The notes beneath the pieces are model-generated. The model had not been told where the DNA came from. It saw nothing but the letters and a program-made list of their open reading frames with translations, and did no database searches. A stretch of DNA of 64,000 bases, taken from contig NZ_JPOE01000002.1 in NCBI RefSeq assembly GCF_000733775.1, positions 2,232,001 through 2,296,000 of the forward strand. Reading direction: 5' to 3'. This DNA is from Thiomonas sp. FB-Cd. Lineage in GTDB: Bacteria; Pseudomonadota; Gammaproteobacteria; Burkholderiales; Burkholderiaceae_C. Positions 28,263 to 37,892 of this stretch are shown here, piece by piece (position 1 is the stretch's first letter; every line of letters begins with the position of its first letter). Made by a program: the position numbers and the translations under genes.

Positions 28263-29372
28263 ATGCGCGACAACATTTTGAGTCCGGCTTGGATGTGGGC
28301 GCAGATGCACCACCCCGAATCCGTTGCCATTGTGATCACGGTGCTCGCGCTGCCAGTCTTCGCGCTGGGCACGCGCCTGGCCCTTTTTGTGCTGCCGCCT
28401 GGCAACGTCTGGCAATTGCTCCTTCTACGCACCCGCCACGCGCTGCGCGTCGTGTGGCTGCTGCTTGTGCTCAGACTGGACATGCTGCTCCTGTACCAGC
28501 AGGTCGCCGCCTGGGCCTGGGCTTTCACAGCGCGACGGCTTGTGCTGATTGCTGCGCTGTCTTGGCTTGCCATGCGCGTCGTCCAGGCCGGAGGCGACGC
28601 CGTGATGCTGCGTCGCGGGGGGCTGGGATTGCCCGACGACCCCAAGCTGCTGGACACCAACCTTCAGGCGCGCGGCACCCTCACCCGTGCCCGTGTGCTG
28701 ACACGCGTCGTGAGCCTGCTCATTGTGCTGGTGGGGCTGTCCCTGGCCTTGATGAGCATTCCCGGCGTGCGTCAACTTGGCACCAGCCTTCTCGCCTCGG
28801 CTGGCATCGCCGGCGTTGTCGTGGGTTTTGCCGCCCGCCCTGTGCTCAGCAATCTCTTGGCTGGGCTGCAGATCGCGGTGACTGAGCCCATTCGCATCAA
28901 CGATGTCCTCATCGTGCAGGGTGAATGGGGGCGCGTGGAAGAGATCACAGGGACCTATGTGGTGTTCCGGATCTGGGATGACCGACGGTTGATTCTTCCA
29001 CTGCAATGGTTCATCGAGCACCCGTTCGAGAACTGGACCCGCACGAGCGCAAGCCTGCTTGGCACGGTGTTCCTATGGGTCGACTACTCGATGCCGATCG
29101 AGCCCCTGCGCACTGAACTCAAGCGAACCTGCGCCGCCGATCCTGACTGGGACGGGCGTCATGCCATCGTGCATGTCACCGACACAAACGAAGCCGCGCT
29201 GCAGGTGCGCTTTCTGGTCAGTGCCGCCAATTCGGCGCGGGTCTGGGAACTGCGCTGCCGCGTGCGTGAAGCCATGATTGACTATATGCAGCGCGAATGG
29301 CCAGAGCACCTGCCGCGCCGGCGTGTGCAGTGGGACGATGGCGCTGACCGCTCATCGCCCTCTGGGGGCTGA
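28263..29372 (+). CDS. MscS-family small-conductance mechanosensitive channel
   Basis: The 369-residue protein has four to five N-terminal helices and a pore helix of the MscS type (GTSLLASAGIAGVVVGFAAR), followed by PVLSNLLAGLQIAVTEPIRI and the beta domain DVLIVQGEWGRVEEITGTYV, then the alpha/beta cage domain. These are clear MscS signatures. Extra N-terminal helices make it larger than E. coli MscS (286). It closes the gpsA-to-mscS operon. It would release solutes on hypo-osmotic shock, the natural counterpart to osmolyte synthesis and uptake encoded just upstream. Confidence 0.92.
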   Translation: MRDNILSPAWMWAQMHHPESVAIVITVLALPVFALGTRLALFVLPPGNVWQLLLLRTRHALRVVWLLLVLRLDMLLLYQQVAAWAWAFTARRLVLIAALSWLAMRVVQAGGDAVMLRRGGLGLPDDPKLLDTNLQARGTLTRARVLTRVVSLLIVLVGLSLALMSIPGVRQLGTSLLASAGIAGVVVGFAARPVLSNLLAGLQIAVTEPIRINDVLIVQGEWGRVEEITGTYVVFRIWDDRRLILPLQWFIEHPFENWTRTSASLLGTVFLWVDYSMPIEPLRTELKRTCAADPDWDGRHAIVHVTDTNEAALQVRFLVSAANSARVWELRCRVREAMIDYMQREWPEHLPRRRVQWDDGADRSSPSGG

Positions 29373-29717
29373 ACGCTCCTTCATCCGCCTGAGGTCGGCG
29401 AAGCGCAAGGCACATAGCCCCTTGATTGGACGTCAGGCCACTGTGCGGTCCGGACAGGTTCAGATGATGGCACCACACGGCGGGTTGCAAGGCCGAGCCA
29501 CGACGCGCCTCCACCCTGGGAGCCGATCGGCCGCAGCCCCATCTGCTGCCGGTTTGCGATGGCGTGGCGCTTTCACTCGGCATCCCACAGCTGGGAGGCC
29601 GCCTCGCGTTCGGGCGAGCCGCCTCATCGACTCATTTATATTGCGACAAGGGTCCGCATCGATGTGCACACGCCTTACGTTCCCCACCTGAGCGCCAGAT
29701 TTTCCCGGAGCTAACTG
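29373..29717. other. Intergenic stretch, no gene recognised
   Basis: About 345 bases between mscS and the thiolase. Overlapping frames lack family motifs. The thiolase ATG at 29718 has GGAG (29707-29710) upstream. No convincing hairpin or -10/-35 pair was found by eye. Confidence 0.5.
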
Positions 29718-30896
29718 ATGAGCCAAGCATTCATCGTTGCCGCTGCACGCACCGCTGGAGGGCGACGCGGCGGACGCCTGTCGGGCTGGCATCCAGCCGA
29801 CCTCGCAGCCTGCATTCTGGATGCACTGATTGACCGCACAGGTGCCGACCCGGCGCTCGTCGAGGACGTGATCATGGGGTGCGTCGGCCAGGCCGGAGAG
29901 CAGTCCGCGAATATCGCCCGCAATGCAGTGCTCGCGTCCACGCTTCCCGAGAGCGTTCCGGCAACATCGATCGACCGGCAATGTGGCTCCTCGCAGCAAG
30001 CCCTGCACTTTGCCGCGCAGGCGGTGATGTCGGAGGCGATGGACGTTGTGATCGCAGCGGGCGTGGAGAGCATGTCACGCGTGCCGATGGGCATGCCCTC
30101 GCTGCTGCCCTGGAAGCATGGCTTCGGCTCCTACGTCAGTCCGCAGATGCAGGCGCGCTACCCCCATGTGGAGTTCAGTCAGTTTGCTGGCGCCGAGATG
30201 ATGGCCAAGAAGTACCGGTTGGATCGCGCCGCACTTGATGCGTTTGCCCTCCGCAGTCACCAGCGCGCCACTGAATCGACAAAGGCCGGGCACTTCGATG
30301 CCGAGATCGTGCCAGTGGCTGTTCGCATGCCGGATGGCACGAGCCCCGACGAGCTGCACACGGTGGATGAAGGCATCCGATTCGACGCTTCCCTGGACGC
30401 GATCTGCGCAGTCAAACCGATCGCAGAAGGTGGTGTCTGCACGGCGGCAACCGCAAGCCAGATCTGCGACGGCGCCAGCGGGGTCATGGTGGTCAACGAG
30501 CGAGGCCTCGCCAAGCTGGGTGTCAGACCCCTGGCACGCGTGCATCACATGAGCGTGCTCGGGCATGATCCGGTCATCATGCTTGAAGCACCGATCCCCG
30601 CAACGCAGCGAGCTCTGAACAAGGCGGGACTCGCAATCGAGCAGATCGATCTCTATGAAGTCAACGAGGCGTTCGCTCCCATTCCATTGGCATGGCTGCA
30701 TGCGCTCGGGGCCGATCCACGCCGACTCAACGTCAACGGTGGTGCCATTGCGCTCGGGCACCCGCTTGGCGCGTCTGGAACCAAGCTGATGACTACGCTC
30801 GTGCACGCGTTGCACCAGCGTCGAGTGCGTTGGGGTCTTCAGACCATGTGCGAAGGTGGTGGCATGGCCAACGTGACCATCATCGAGCGCCTCTGA
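29718..30896 (+). CDS. Acetyl-CoA acyltransferase (thiolase)
   Basis: The 392-residue protein is a complete thiolase. The nucleophilic Cys89 lies in SIDRQCGSSQQALHF. The C-terminal signatures are NVNGGAIALGHPLGASGTK with the catalytic His, and the second active Cys in QTMCEGGGMAN. Length is typical. Thiolases of this kind either cleave 3-ketoacyl-CoA in beta-oxidation or condense acetyl-CoA; without adjacent fad or phb genes the direction cannot be told. The gene stands alone, between the osmolyte operon and the broken GGDEF gene. Confidence 0.9.
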   Translation: MSQAFIVAAARTAGGRRGGRLSGWHPADLAACILDALIDRTGADPALVEDVIMGCVGQAGEQSANIARNAVLASTLPESVPATSIDRQCGSSQQALHFAAQAVMSEAMDVVIAAGVESMSRVPMGMPSLLPWKHGFGSYVSPQMQARYPHVEFSQFAGAEMMAKKYRLDRAALDAFALRSHQRATESTKAGHFDAEIVPVAVRMPDGTSPDELHTVDEGIRFDASLDAICAVKPIAEGGVCTAATASQICDGASGVMVVNERGLAKLGVRPLARVHHMSVLGHDPVIMLEAPIPATQRALNKAGLAIEQIDLYEVNEAFAPIPLAWLHALGADPRRLNVNGGAIALGHPLGASGTKLMTTLVHALHQRRVRWGLQTMCEGGGMANVTIIERL

Positions 30897-31008
30897 CGCC
30901 CTCCTCACCGACAGGCGTTGGCCGCCGCTCGCGGAAAAGCACGCGAGGATTCCTCATGCGCGCGCCGGATTTCTCAGGCGGACATCTCAGGCTGACATGA
31001 TTGTGACT

Positions 31009-31042
31009 GGCGTTGATGGCGCGGCCACGCGCCATCAACGCC
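31009..31042. repeat. Perfect 15-base-pair hairpin between genes
   Basis: GGCGTTGATGGCGCG (31009-31023), a GCCA loop, then CGCGCCATCAACGCC (31028-31042). It lies 112 bases after the thiolase stop and 155 bases before the MASE1 start. It could end thiolase transcription, but no T run follows on either strand, so it may instead be a REP-like or protein-binding palindrome. Confidence 0.6.
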
Positions 31043-31940
31043 GATGTCGAGGACGGACCGGGCGAGCCATTCATCGTTGGTGGATGGATCGCCGCCTCCA
31101 CTGACGATAGCAGGAGCGGGCGATCCATGAGACGTGAACGTTGCGCCTGCGTGCGCGTCCAGCAAGTGCCTGCACCCTGTGCGCTACGCTTACCACCATG
31201 CCCTCATCGACGCAGCGGTTCGTCACGCATCTAATCCCAATCAATGTCCTTGTCGCCCTGGGATACGTTGCATTGGCCACCCTGCCGGCACTTGCCTTGA
31301 CCCATGCCTCACCGCTTTGGCCATCAGCGGCGCTTGCAGCTTTCGCGGCACTGGTTTGGGGTTGGAAGGCCATGCCGGGGGTATTCGTGGGCGCCTATGC
31401 AGCCAATGTGCTTCTCTTCGGCTGGACTCCGCTGGGTGCGATCTGGGCGTCGGTGGGCAACGTCCTGGCCCCCCATGCTGGGACGCTGGGGCATGGAGCG
31501 ATCCCATGTTGCTGAGAACCGCATCTGGTACGAGCCTCGCGGCGTTGCCTACTTCCTGATGTGGATGGGTTTGGCCAACGGCTTGCTCTCCGCCCTGTTT
31601 GGCGCCACGGGACTGATTTTCGTCGAGGGCGCTTCCAGCGTCGCGTTTTCGCTCACCCTGTTTCGCTGGGTCATCGCGGACGTCTGCAGCGTGGCGATGC
31701 TCGTTCCTGCGTCGCATCTGCTTTGGCTGCGGCGCCAAGGCCAGCTGCCACCGCACCCGCCTCAAGATTCCCGTGAAGTCTGGGGTGTCTTTCTCGCAGG
31801 CCTGGCCATTGGATCCTTCGTGTTTGTCGCCCCAGGCATCAGCCCGGCTGTGCGAGTCGGTTTGATGGGCATGCTCGTCCTCCCAGCGGTCTGGTCGATC
31901 TTTCGCCTGGACCTCTGGGTCACCGCCTTGTTGTTGGCGA

Positions 31941-33369
31941 TGAACTCTCCCGCCACTAAACCGCTTGCGCGGTTGTCGTGGGGGTTTCGCGGGTCACAGA
32001 CTTGGACTTGCCACGTTGCCGTGGCAGAGGTTTCGGTCTCGCCGCCACGCCCGTTCCAGGCGTGTGTTGCGTATTGAATGCGTCGATGAGCACCACCAAC
32101 GCGCTGTTTTGGTCGCGTTGCATGACATGCCCGCAGTGCGGGCAGACATGCATGCGCTGCGCCAACGTCTTGGGAGCGAGTTCCCAGCACGGCGAGCAGC
32201 GCTGCGACGGTTTGAGCTGGCGCGTGTTGCTCAGATGCAGCCGCGTACCAGCTTCTTCCGCTTTGTACGCGAGCATCGGATGCGCCATGCCGAACCCTGC
32301 CGAGAGGATCTCCCGGTTGAGTCCGGCCTTTTGCCGCACGCGACGGCCCGGTGCATCCACCGTGCCCTTCGCGCTGCGGCTCATGGTCTTCGGAGCCAAT
32401 TGCTCAGTCGCCAGGACGGCGCATTGCTGCACCAGCTTGGTTGTTTCCCTGTGCACGAAGTCCCGGCGCAAGTTGCCAATGCGATCGTGCAGCCGGGCGA
32501 TGCGACGCCCGAGCCGTTTGAAGCGCAACGATCCCTTCGTCTTCCTGCCGCGCTGCCGCTGCAGCGCGGCAGTTCCTCGCGCAGCCAGCGCGGGTTATCG
32601 ATGGTCTGTCCATCATCGAACGTCGCCCAGTCGTTGACGCCGAAATCCACCCCGCAGCGCTGATCGCCCGTGCGCTGGCGCGCACAAGTCGCGTCGGGCA
32701 CGCGCAGCGTCACCGATACAAACCACTGACCGTTCCTGCGCGTGAGCGTGATGTCGTTGGGTTTGGCCTCAACCCCGAAGCGGTGCCGGCCGCGCGCCCG
32801 AATGGACATCGCAGCCTCGCCACTGCCGATGCGCAGCGTCGCACCACGGCCGCCGTGCTGCATGAGCTTCCAGCCAGCCGGGTCGGGATAGGCAAAGCCC
32901 GCGAACCGCTTGGCGGCCTTGAACCGCGGGAATCCGGGCGTTTGACCAGCTTTGACCCGGCGAAAGAACGACTGGAAGGCGAGATCCAGCCGCCGCAGCG
33001 TCTGCTGCAAGGCGTGGCTGCCGAGCTCCACGAACTGGGGCCGCGCGGCCTTGATCTGCGGCAGGAGGTTCTGCTGCTCGTCGTAAGAGATGGACTTCCT
33101 GGCCTTGTGCCAGGCGTCGATGCGCTCCTCGAGCACCGCGTTGTACAACTCGCAGTGCAGCCGCGTCCACGCATCCAGCCGCGCCATCTGCGCGGCATTG
33201 GGATACAGCTTGAGCGGGACCTTGCGCCATTGTATGCTGGCATTTTATCCAGCCAAAGACGGGACAACAAGTGCAAACCGCCCGCTTGACCCTCTCCTGC
33301 CCGGACGGCTTCGCCTGAGCGACGCTGTGCGTCGGGCCGGGCGAGGAAGGGGAATGCGCGGGCATTTGT
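31941..33369 (-). mobile_element. TnpB-only IS200/IS605-type element, copy 1
   Basis: Boundaries come from comparing three copies in this window. On the minus strand the left end begins ACAAATGC directly after TTGA, and the right end finishes GGAGAGTTCA at 31941. There is no tnpA and no target duplication. A right-end hairpin (AACCGC/GCGGTT core) lies just inside 31941. The 20 bases outside the right end, where an omega-RNA guide would be, are minus-strand 31940-31921. The element interrupts the MASE1-GGDEF gene. Confidence 0.82.
31956..33236 (-). pseudogene. Disabled tnpB (copy 1)
   Basis: By alignment with copy 3 the start codon position (33236) is ATA, not ATG; the first ATG is at 33187. 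The product is then in frame through VDFGVNDWATFDDG (RuvC-I Asp) to LREELPR near 32577, where a 10-base deletion between two GCGCGGCA repeats shifts the frame compared with copy 2. The distal frame (32528 to 31956) holds TEQLAPKTMSRSAKG (RuvC-II Glu), the zinc ribbon CSPCWELAPK...CPHCGH and RDQNSA (RuvC-III Asp). All catalytic residues survive but the protein cannot be made whole. Confidence 0.82.
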
Positions 33370-34661
33370 TCAAGGACATCACAGAGCGCAGACAGCGAGA
33401 GTATGACCTGCAGATCCAGGCCGGCACGGATCCACTGACGGGGTCACCCAATCACTTCGCCCTCGAGCAGCACTTGCCAAAGGCAATCGCACGCGCTGGC
33501 CGCTTGGGCAGCGCGCTCGCGGTGGGTGTCGTCGATCTGGATGACTTCAAACTTGTCAATGACGCCTGGGGTCATGACGCCGGCGACCGATTGCTCAAGG
33601 CGTTGGCCATGCGTTTTCGATCCAGATTGCGGGCGTCAGACATGGTGGCAAGCCTTGGCGGGGACGAGTTTGTCGTGGTGATCGAGGATCTGGATCCGCT
33701 TGAGGCCGTCGCACAGCTTACGGCCGCCTTGTCACGTCTGCATGAGGCAGTGGAAACGGCGTTTGAGGCCGCTCCTGGTGTGCACGCGGAGATCGGGATG
33801 ACCATGGGTCTTGCCCTGTTCCCCAAGGGCGGGCACGAAGCCAATGACCTGCTGCGCCAAGCCGACATAGCGATGTACCAGGCCAAGCGCCGCAAGCACG
33901 ATCGTTCTGCCTGGTGGCAACTGAACAGCACCAGCGCGCCCCCGCCGGATGCGATGGAGGCGTTCGATGCCTACGGCGACGAGGCCCGGGCACTGCTGAG
34001 CAAAACAGCCGGGCACTTCAACGCCATTTGCGCGCAATTTGTCGAACCGTTTTACTCCGATCTGGAATCAAGCCCCACCCCAGCAGCATCCTGGGCCACT
34101 TGAGCGCGGAGGAGATCACGGCTCTCAAAACGCGCCAAGCCGAGCACTTGCGCTTCCTCTTTGCCACGGATACCAGACAGGAGGCAATCCGCCAGGTGGC
34201 GCAGCGTGCTTCCGTCGATTTCGGTTTTTTTTGCCCCTGATCAAAGCAGCTTTACGCGACGAGGTGTCTTATTGCGCTTGGAAGGCCCAATTCGTGACTC
34301 GAAAGTTTCCAATCCATCCGTCACACCCTGAACGCGTTTGTTGGGGCTGCGAGCGCTACTGCGCCGCAGATTCCATGCGCTGTGGCAACGGGTCCGAACG
34401 GACACAGCATCCGGCTGAGCTCATGGGTGACGACTGGGCCGATTTCGGACTGGATGCCGAGGCCGCGCGAGAGCCACCTTCAGCGGCAGTCGAAGCCCCA
34501 ACCCGCGCGTAAACGCAGGCGTCGTGCACAAGCGTCCTATGTGCGCCCGTGCGCAGTCGGTCGTGCGGCATTTTTGCAGCGTCAGCAGTGCCAGCACGCG
34601 GTGCGTTATGGTTGGCCTGTGGCGCGGGTCCCTGTCGAGTGACTCGCAATGCCCCCAGAAA

Positions 34662-34703
34662 TTGCGATACATCAATTAGGACGCATCAGAATAAGCCTAT
34701 GTT
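34662..34703 (+). promoter_or_regulatory. Candidate class II FNR/ANR promoter for cydABX
   Basis: TTGCGATACATCAA (34662-34675) matches the FNR consensus at 8 of 10 positions, with a perfect ATCAA half. Exactly 22 bases later is TATGTT (34698-34703), a possible -10. The predicted start is near 34710, giving a leader of about 100 bases to cydA. Spacing is identical to the other FNR-like promoters in this window. Confidence 0.55.
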
Positions 34704-34811
34704 GCACTGCCGTGGCATTGCACAAGGCAACCATGATGATGGAGATCCGAGGCGGCATACCGTCAGGGGCTATTCCGCAACAACGCGGCCGAGGGAACGC
34801 AGGAGTAAAAC

Positions 34812-36416
34812 ATGATTGACGGTACCGTGGTGGAGTTGTCGCGAGTGCAGTTCGCTGCGACAGCCCTGTATCACTTCCTGTTCGTCCCGCTGACACTGGG
34901 ACTGAGCTTTTTCCTTGCGGCCGCCGAGACGGTGTACGTCACGACCGGCAAGGCAATCTACAAGGATATGGTGGATTTCTGGGGAAAGCTTTTCCTCATC
35001 AACTTTGCTTTGGGCGTGGCCACTGGGCTCACCATGGAGTTCGAGTTCGGCACGAACTGGTCCTTTTACTCCGGCTTCGTTGGCGATATTTTCGGCGCAC
35101 CGCTGGCCATTGAAGGCCTGATGGCCTTCTTCATGGAGTCGACTTTCGTTGGCCTCATGGTCTTCGGCTGGAAACGTCTGACCAAGATGCAGCACCTGAT
35201 CGTCACGTACTTGGTGGCCATCGGCTCGAACCTGTCAGCGCTGTGGATTCTCATCGCCAACAGCTTCATGCAGGATCCGCAAGGAGCGAAGTTCAACCCC
35301 GTGACCATGCGCATGGAACTCGCAAGCTTCGGCGACCTGATCTTTAGCCATGATGCCCAGGCCAAATTCGTCCATACGAGCATTGCAGGTTACGTAACCG
35401 CGTCGATTTTCGTCGTGGGCATCAGCGCCTGGTACATGTACCGTGGTCGTCATGTCGAGCTTGCCAAGCGTTCATTCCGCATGGCCTCGCTGTTCGGTGT
35501 GCTCGCCACGGCAGGCGTGATCACGCTTGGCGACGCCTTAGGGTTTGTCGGCGGGCAGGCACAGCCATCCAAGCTCGCCGCGATGGAAGCAATGTGGCAA
35601 ACGGAACCCGCCCCAGCACCCTTCAATGTCATCGCTTGGCCATCGCAGAGCCAGAAGGCGAATCGGTTCGAGATTCAGGTTCCCTATGTGCTCACGCCGC
35701 TGTTGACGCACACCATGACGCAAACCGTGCCCGGCGTCGACCAGATCGTTGCCGGCAACGTCAAGCGCATTGAAGATGGCATTCCCGCGGTCGAGGCGCT
35801 CAAAGTGCTGAGTTCGGATCCGACCAACGCTCCGGCCTTGGCGCAATTCGATGCGCATCAAAAGGATCTGGGGTACGGCTTCCTGGTGAAGCGCTACGCG
35901 CCCGACCAGGACGTGAGCAAGGCCACACCTGCGGACATTCAGAAAGCCGCCTGGGACACCATCCCCGACGTGTTCAGCATGTTCTGGACCTTTCGTCTCA
36001 TGGTCGGCATGGGGCTTCTGATGCTGGCATTCTTCGTCCTCTCGGTGATCTTTTCCATCCGCGGTGACATCATGCGGCAGCGCTGGTTCCTGAAAATCGC
36101 GCCATGGATGATTCCAGTGCCGTTTGTTGCTTGCGAAATGGGCTGGCTGACCGCCGAGATCGGCCGTCAGCCCTGGACGGTATTCGGGTTGCTGCCCACC
36201 TGGATGAGCGCATCGACGCATAGCGTGGGCTACATGGTTTTTTCGCTGGTTGGCTTTGTCACGCTGTATTCGATCTTCATTGCCATCGAGATGTATCTGA
36301 TGGTCAAGTTCATCCGCAAAGGCCCCGAGAACGATGCCAGCGGCTCAGCCCCGCAACCGGCGTATGGACGCGGCGGCTTCGTTCCCGCAGGCGCGATGAT
36401 GCGCAAGGAGGGCTGA
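34812..36416 (+). CDS. cydA: Cytochrome bd ubiquinol oxidase subunit I
   Basis: The 534-residue protein has the heme ligands expected for CydA: His21 (LYHFLFVPLT) for heme b595, His188 (KFVHTSIAGY) and Met397 (FWTFRLMVGMG) for heme b558. The quinone-site end motif GRQPW is present, and FMESTF follows the conserved acidic helix. Length and spacing match long-Q-loop (E. coli-type) CydA (522 residues). With CydB it forms the high-affinity, non-pumping oxygen reductase of the inner membrane. It starts 109 bases after a candidate FNR promoter and leads the cydABX operon. Confidence 0.96.
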   Translation: MIDGTVVELSRVQFAATALYHFLFVPLTLGLSFFLAAAETVYVTTGKAIYKDMVDFWGKLFLINFALGVATGLTMEFEFGTNWSFYSGFVGDIFGAPLAIEGLMAFFMESTFVGLMVFGWKRLTKMQHLIVTYLVAIGSNLSALWILIANSFMQDPQGAKFNPVTMRMELASFGDLIFSHDAQAKFVHTSIAGYVTASIFVVGISAWYMYRGRHVELAKRSFRMASLFGVLATAGVITLGDALGFVGGQAQPSKLAAMEAMWQTEPAPAPFNVIAWPSQSQKANRFEIQVPYVLTPLLTHTMTQTVPGVDQIVAGNVKRIEDGIPAVEALKVLSSDPTNAPALAQFDAHQKDLGYGFLVKRYAPDQDVSKATPADIQKAAWDTIPDVFSMFWTFRLMVGMGLLMLAFFVLSVIFSIRGDIMRQRWFLKIAPWMIPVPFVACEMGWLTAEIGRQPWTVFGLLPTWMSASTHSVGYMVFSLVGFVTLYSIFIAIEMYLMVKFIRKGPENDASGSAPQPAYGRGGFVPAGAMMRKEG

Positions 36417-36419
36417 ATC

Positions 36420-37553
36420 ATGGAACTCTATCTTGCACTGAAAGTGCTTTGGTGGCTTCTTCTTGGCGTTTTGCTCATGGGCCTGGCCATCATGGTGGGC
36501 ATGGACATGGGTGTGGGCACCTTGCTGCGCTTCGTCGGCAAGACCGATACCGAACGCCGCGTGTGCCTGAACGCCATCGGCCCGCACTGGGATGGCAACC
36601 AGGTCTGGTTCATCCTGGGAGGCGGCGCCATCTTCGCTGCCTTTCCCCTGCTCTATGCCACGGCGTTTTCCGGCCTTTACATTGTGATGCTGCTGCTGCT
36701 GTGGACCATGATCATGCGTCCGCTGGGCTTCGAGTACCGCAGCAAGCTGCCCTCGGCGAACTGGCGCAATGTGTGGGACTGGGTACTTTTCGTCAGTGGC
36801 GCCGTGCCGATGATCATTTACGGAGCCGGCATGGGCAACATGTTCCTCGGTGTGCCCTTCCACTTCACCTGGGATCTACGCTCCTACTACACGGGCAGCT
36901 TTCTGTCGCTGCTCAACCCCTTCGCCGTGATGGCCGGTGTGCTGTCGCTTTCCATGTCGATCTACATGGGCGGCGTCATGCTGATGGGCCGTGCGGGCGG
37001 TGAAGTCGCCAGGCGCTCGCAAAAGGCTGCGATCGGCGCAGCGATTGTGGCCCTCGTGCTGTTCAGCATCGGCGGCTTTTGGGTTGCCACGATGAATGGC
37101 TACGTGCTCGACAAGGCCCCGGCTCCGGCCTTGGCGCAAAACCCCCTGCAGCAAAGCGTCAGTCTTCAACTGGGCGCTTGGCACGCCAATTTTCACGCGC
37201 ACCCTGCCCTTTGGCTGGTTCCGCTGCTGGCGTATGCGGGCATGATCCTTGGTCTTTTGGCCGTGCGCGCCAACAGGCCCACGCTGGCCTGGTGGCTCGG
37301 TGCGCTGGCGTGGATCGGGGTCATCGGAACGGCCGGCGTGAGCCTTTTCCCCTTCATGATGCCCTCAAGCGCGAATCCTTCACAGAGCCTCACCCTGTGG
37401 AATTCCATCTCCAGCCAGACGACCTTGCAGTGGGCCACGGGATTCACCGCGGTGTTCGTGCCTCTCATCCTCTGGTACACGAGCTGGGCCTTCTGGATCA
37501 TGCGCGGCACGGTGGACGCCAAAGCACTCGAGCATGACGGGCACGCGTACTGA
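36420..37553 (+). CDS. cydB: Cytochrome bd ubiquinol oxidase subunit II
   Basis: The 377-residue membrane protein begins 3 bases after the cydA stop. It has the CydB signature GPHWDGNQVWFILGGGAIFA, eight to nine helices, and the LGFEYRSKL segment after helix 3. Length matches E. coli CydB (379). It supports heme binding in CydA and completes the oxidase. The next gene is the small CydX-like subunit 14 bases downstream. Confidence 0.96.
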   Translation: MELYLALKVLWWLLLGVLLMGLAIMVGMDMGVGTLLRFVGKTDTERRVCLNAIGPHWDGNQVWFILGGGAIFAAFPLLYATAFSGLYIVMLLLLWTMIMRPLGFEYRSKLPSANWRNVWDWVLFVSGAVPMIIYGAGMGNMFLGVPFHFTWDLRSYYTGSFLSLLNPFAVMAGVLSLSMSIYMGGVMLMGRAGGEVARRSQKAAIGAAIVALVLFSIGGFWVATMNGYVLDKAPAPALAQNPLQQSVSLQLGAWHANFHAHPALWLVPLLAYAGMILGLLAVRANRPTLAWWLGALAWIGVIGTAGVSLFPFMMPSSANPSQSLTLWNSISSQTTLQWATGFTAVFVPLILWYTSWAFWIMRGTVDAKALEHDGHAY

Positions 37554-37567
37554 ATACAGGGAAGACC

Positions 37568-37768
37568 ATGAAAACGTTCTTCGTCTTTATCCTTTATTTT
37601 TTGATCGCTGTCATCGCCATCGTCCTGGGCGTGATCATCGGTGACTATGGTTCGTGGTACTTCGCCTGGCTCGTCGGCACCGGCATGATGGTTCTGGTTG
37701 CGGCGGCCGGCGGCGCCTGGATGGACAGCCAGGAAGAGGATGCCAAGGCTGGCAAGGGCGCCCATTAG
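37568..37768 (+). CDS. cydX: CydX-like small subunit with an extra N-terminal helix
   Basis: The 66-residue protein lies 14 bases after cydB with GGGAAG upstream. Its second half, SWYFAWLVGTGMMVLVAAAG, carries the WYFAW-LGT signature of CydX/YbgT. CydX normally begins directly at this helix and is about 37 residues. Here a first hydrophobic helix (FFVFILYFLIAVIAIVLGVI) precedes it, and no in-frame Met lies immediately before WYFAW. A charged tail (DSQEEDAKAGKG) ends the protein. It is probably the stabilising third subunit of this oxidase, with an added membrane segment. Confidence 0.8.
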   Translation: MKTFFVFILYFLIAVIAIVLGVIIGDYGSWYFAWLVGTGMMVLVAAAGGAWMDSQEEDAKAGKGAH

Positions 37769-37892
37769 GCCGGCTTCGGCCCCAAGCTGGGCGCTTTGAT
37801 CCGGGCGGGAGCCTTGTTGGCGGTGCGTGGCGACCTTCACATCGCGCAACGGGAGAGCGCCAAGCTCTCCGCCAGGGCTGACCGCCGCGGGC

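Larger units (their letters stand above)
31198..34238 (+). pseudogene. Broken MASE1-GGDEF (and possible globin-like sensor) signalling gene
   Basis: The gene starts at ATG 31198 with a multi-helix MASE1 sensor domain. It shifts frame at a run of six C (31469-31474), where VGNVLAP in one frame continues as MLGRWGMERSHVAENR in another. MASE1 coding breaks at about 31940 where a TnpB element is inserted. Past the element, from about 33370, coding resumes as KDITERRQREYDLQIQ then DPLTGSPNHFALEQ and a GGDEF domain with intact SLGGDEF (diguanylate cyclase active site). A second frameshift near 34075 and a dead end after an eight-T run (34225-34232) follow; the tail (AGHFNAICAQFVEPFYSDLE, AEEITALKTRQAEHLRFLFA) resembles a globin-type sensor seen in some cyclases. 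MASE1 is shorter than usual and no PAS domain is seen, so host DNA at the insertion may have been lost. Confidence 0.82.

Noticed and set aside
37852..37870. GGAGAGC/GCTCTCC hairpin between cydX and cydC as a terminator
   Set aside because: Only seven base pairs and no T run on either side; could be chance.
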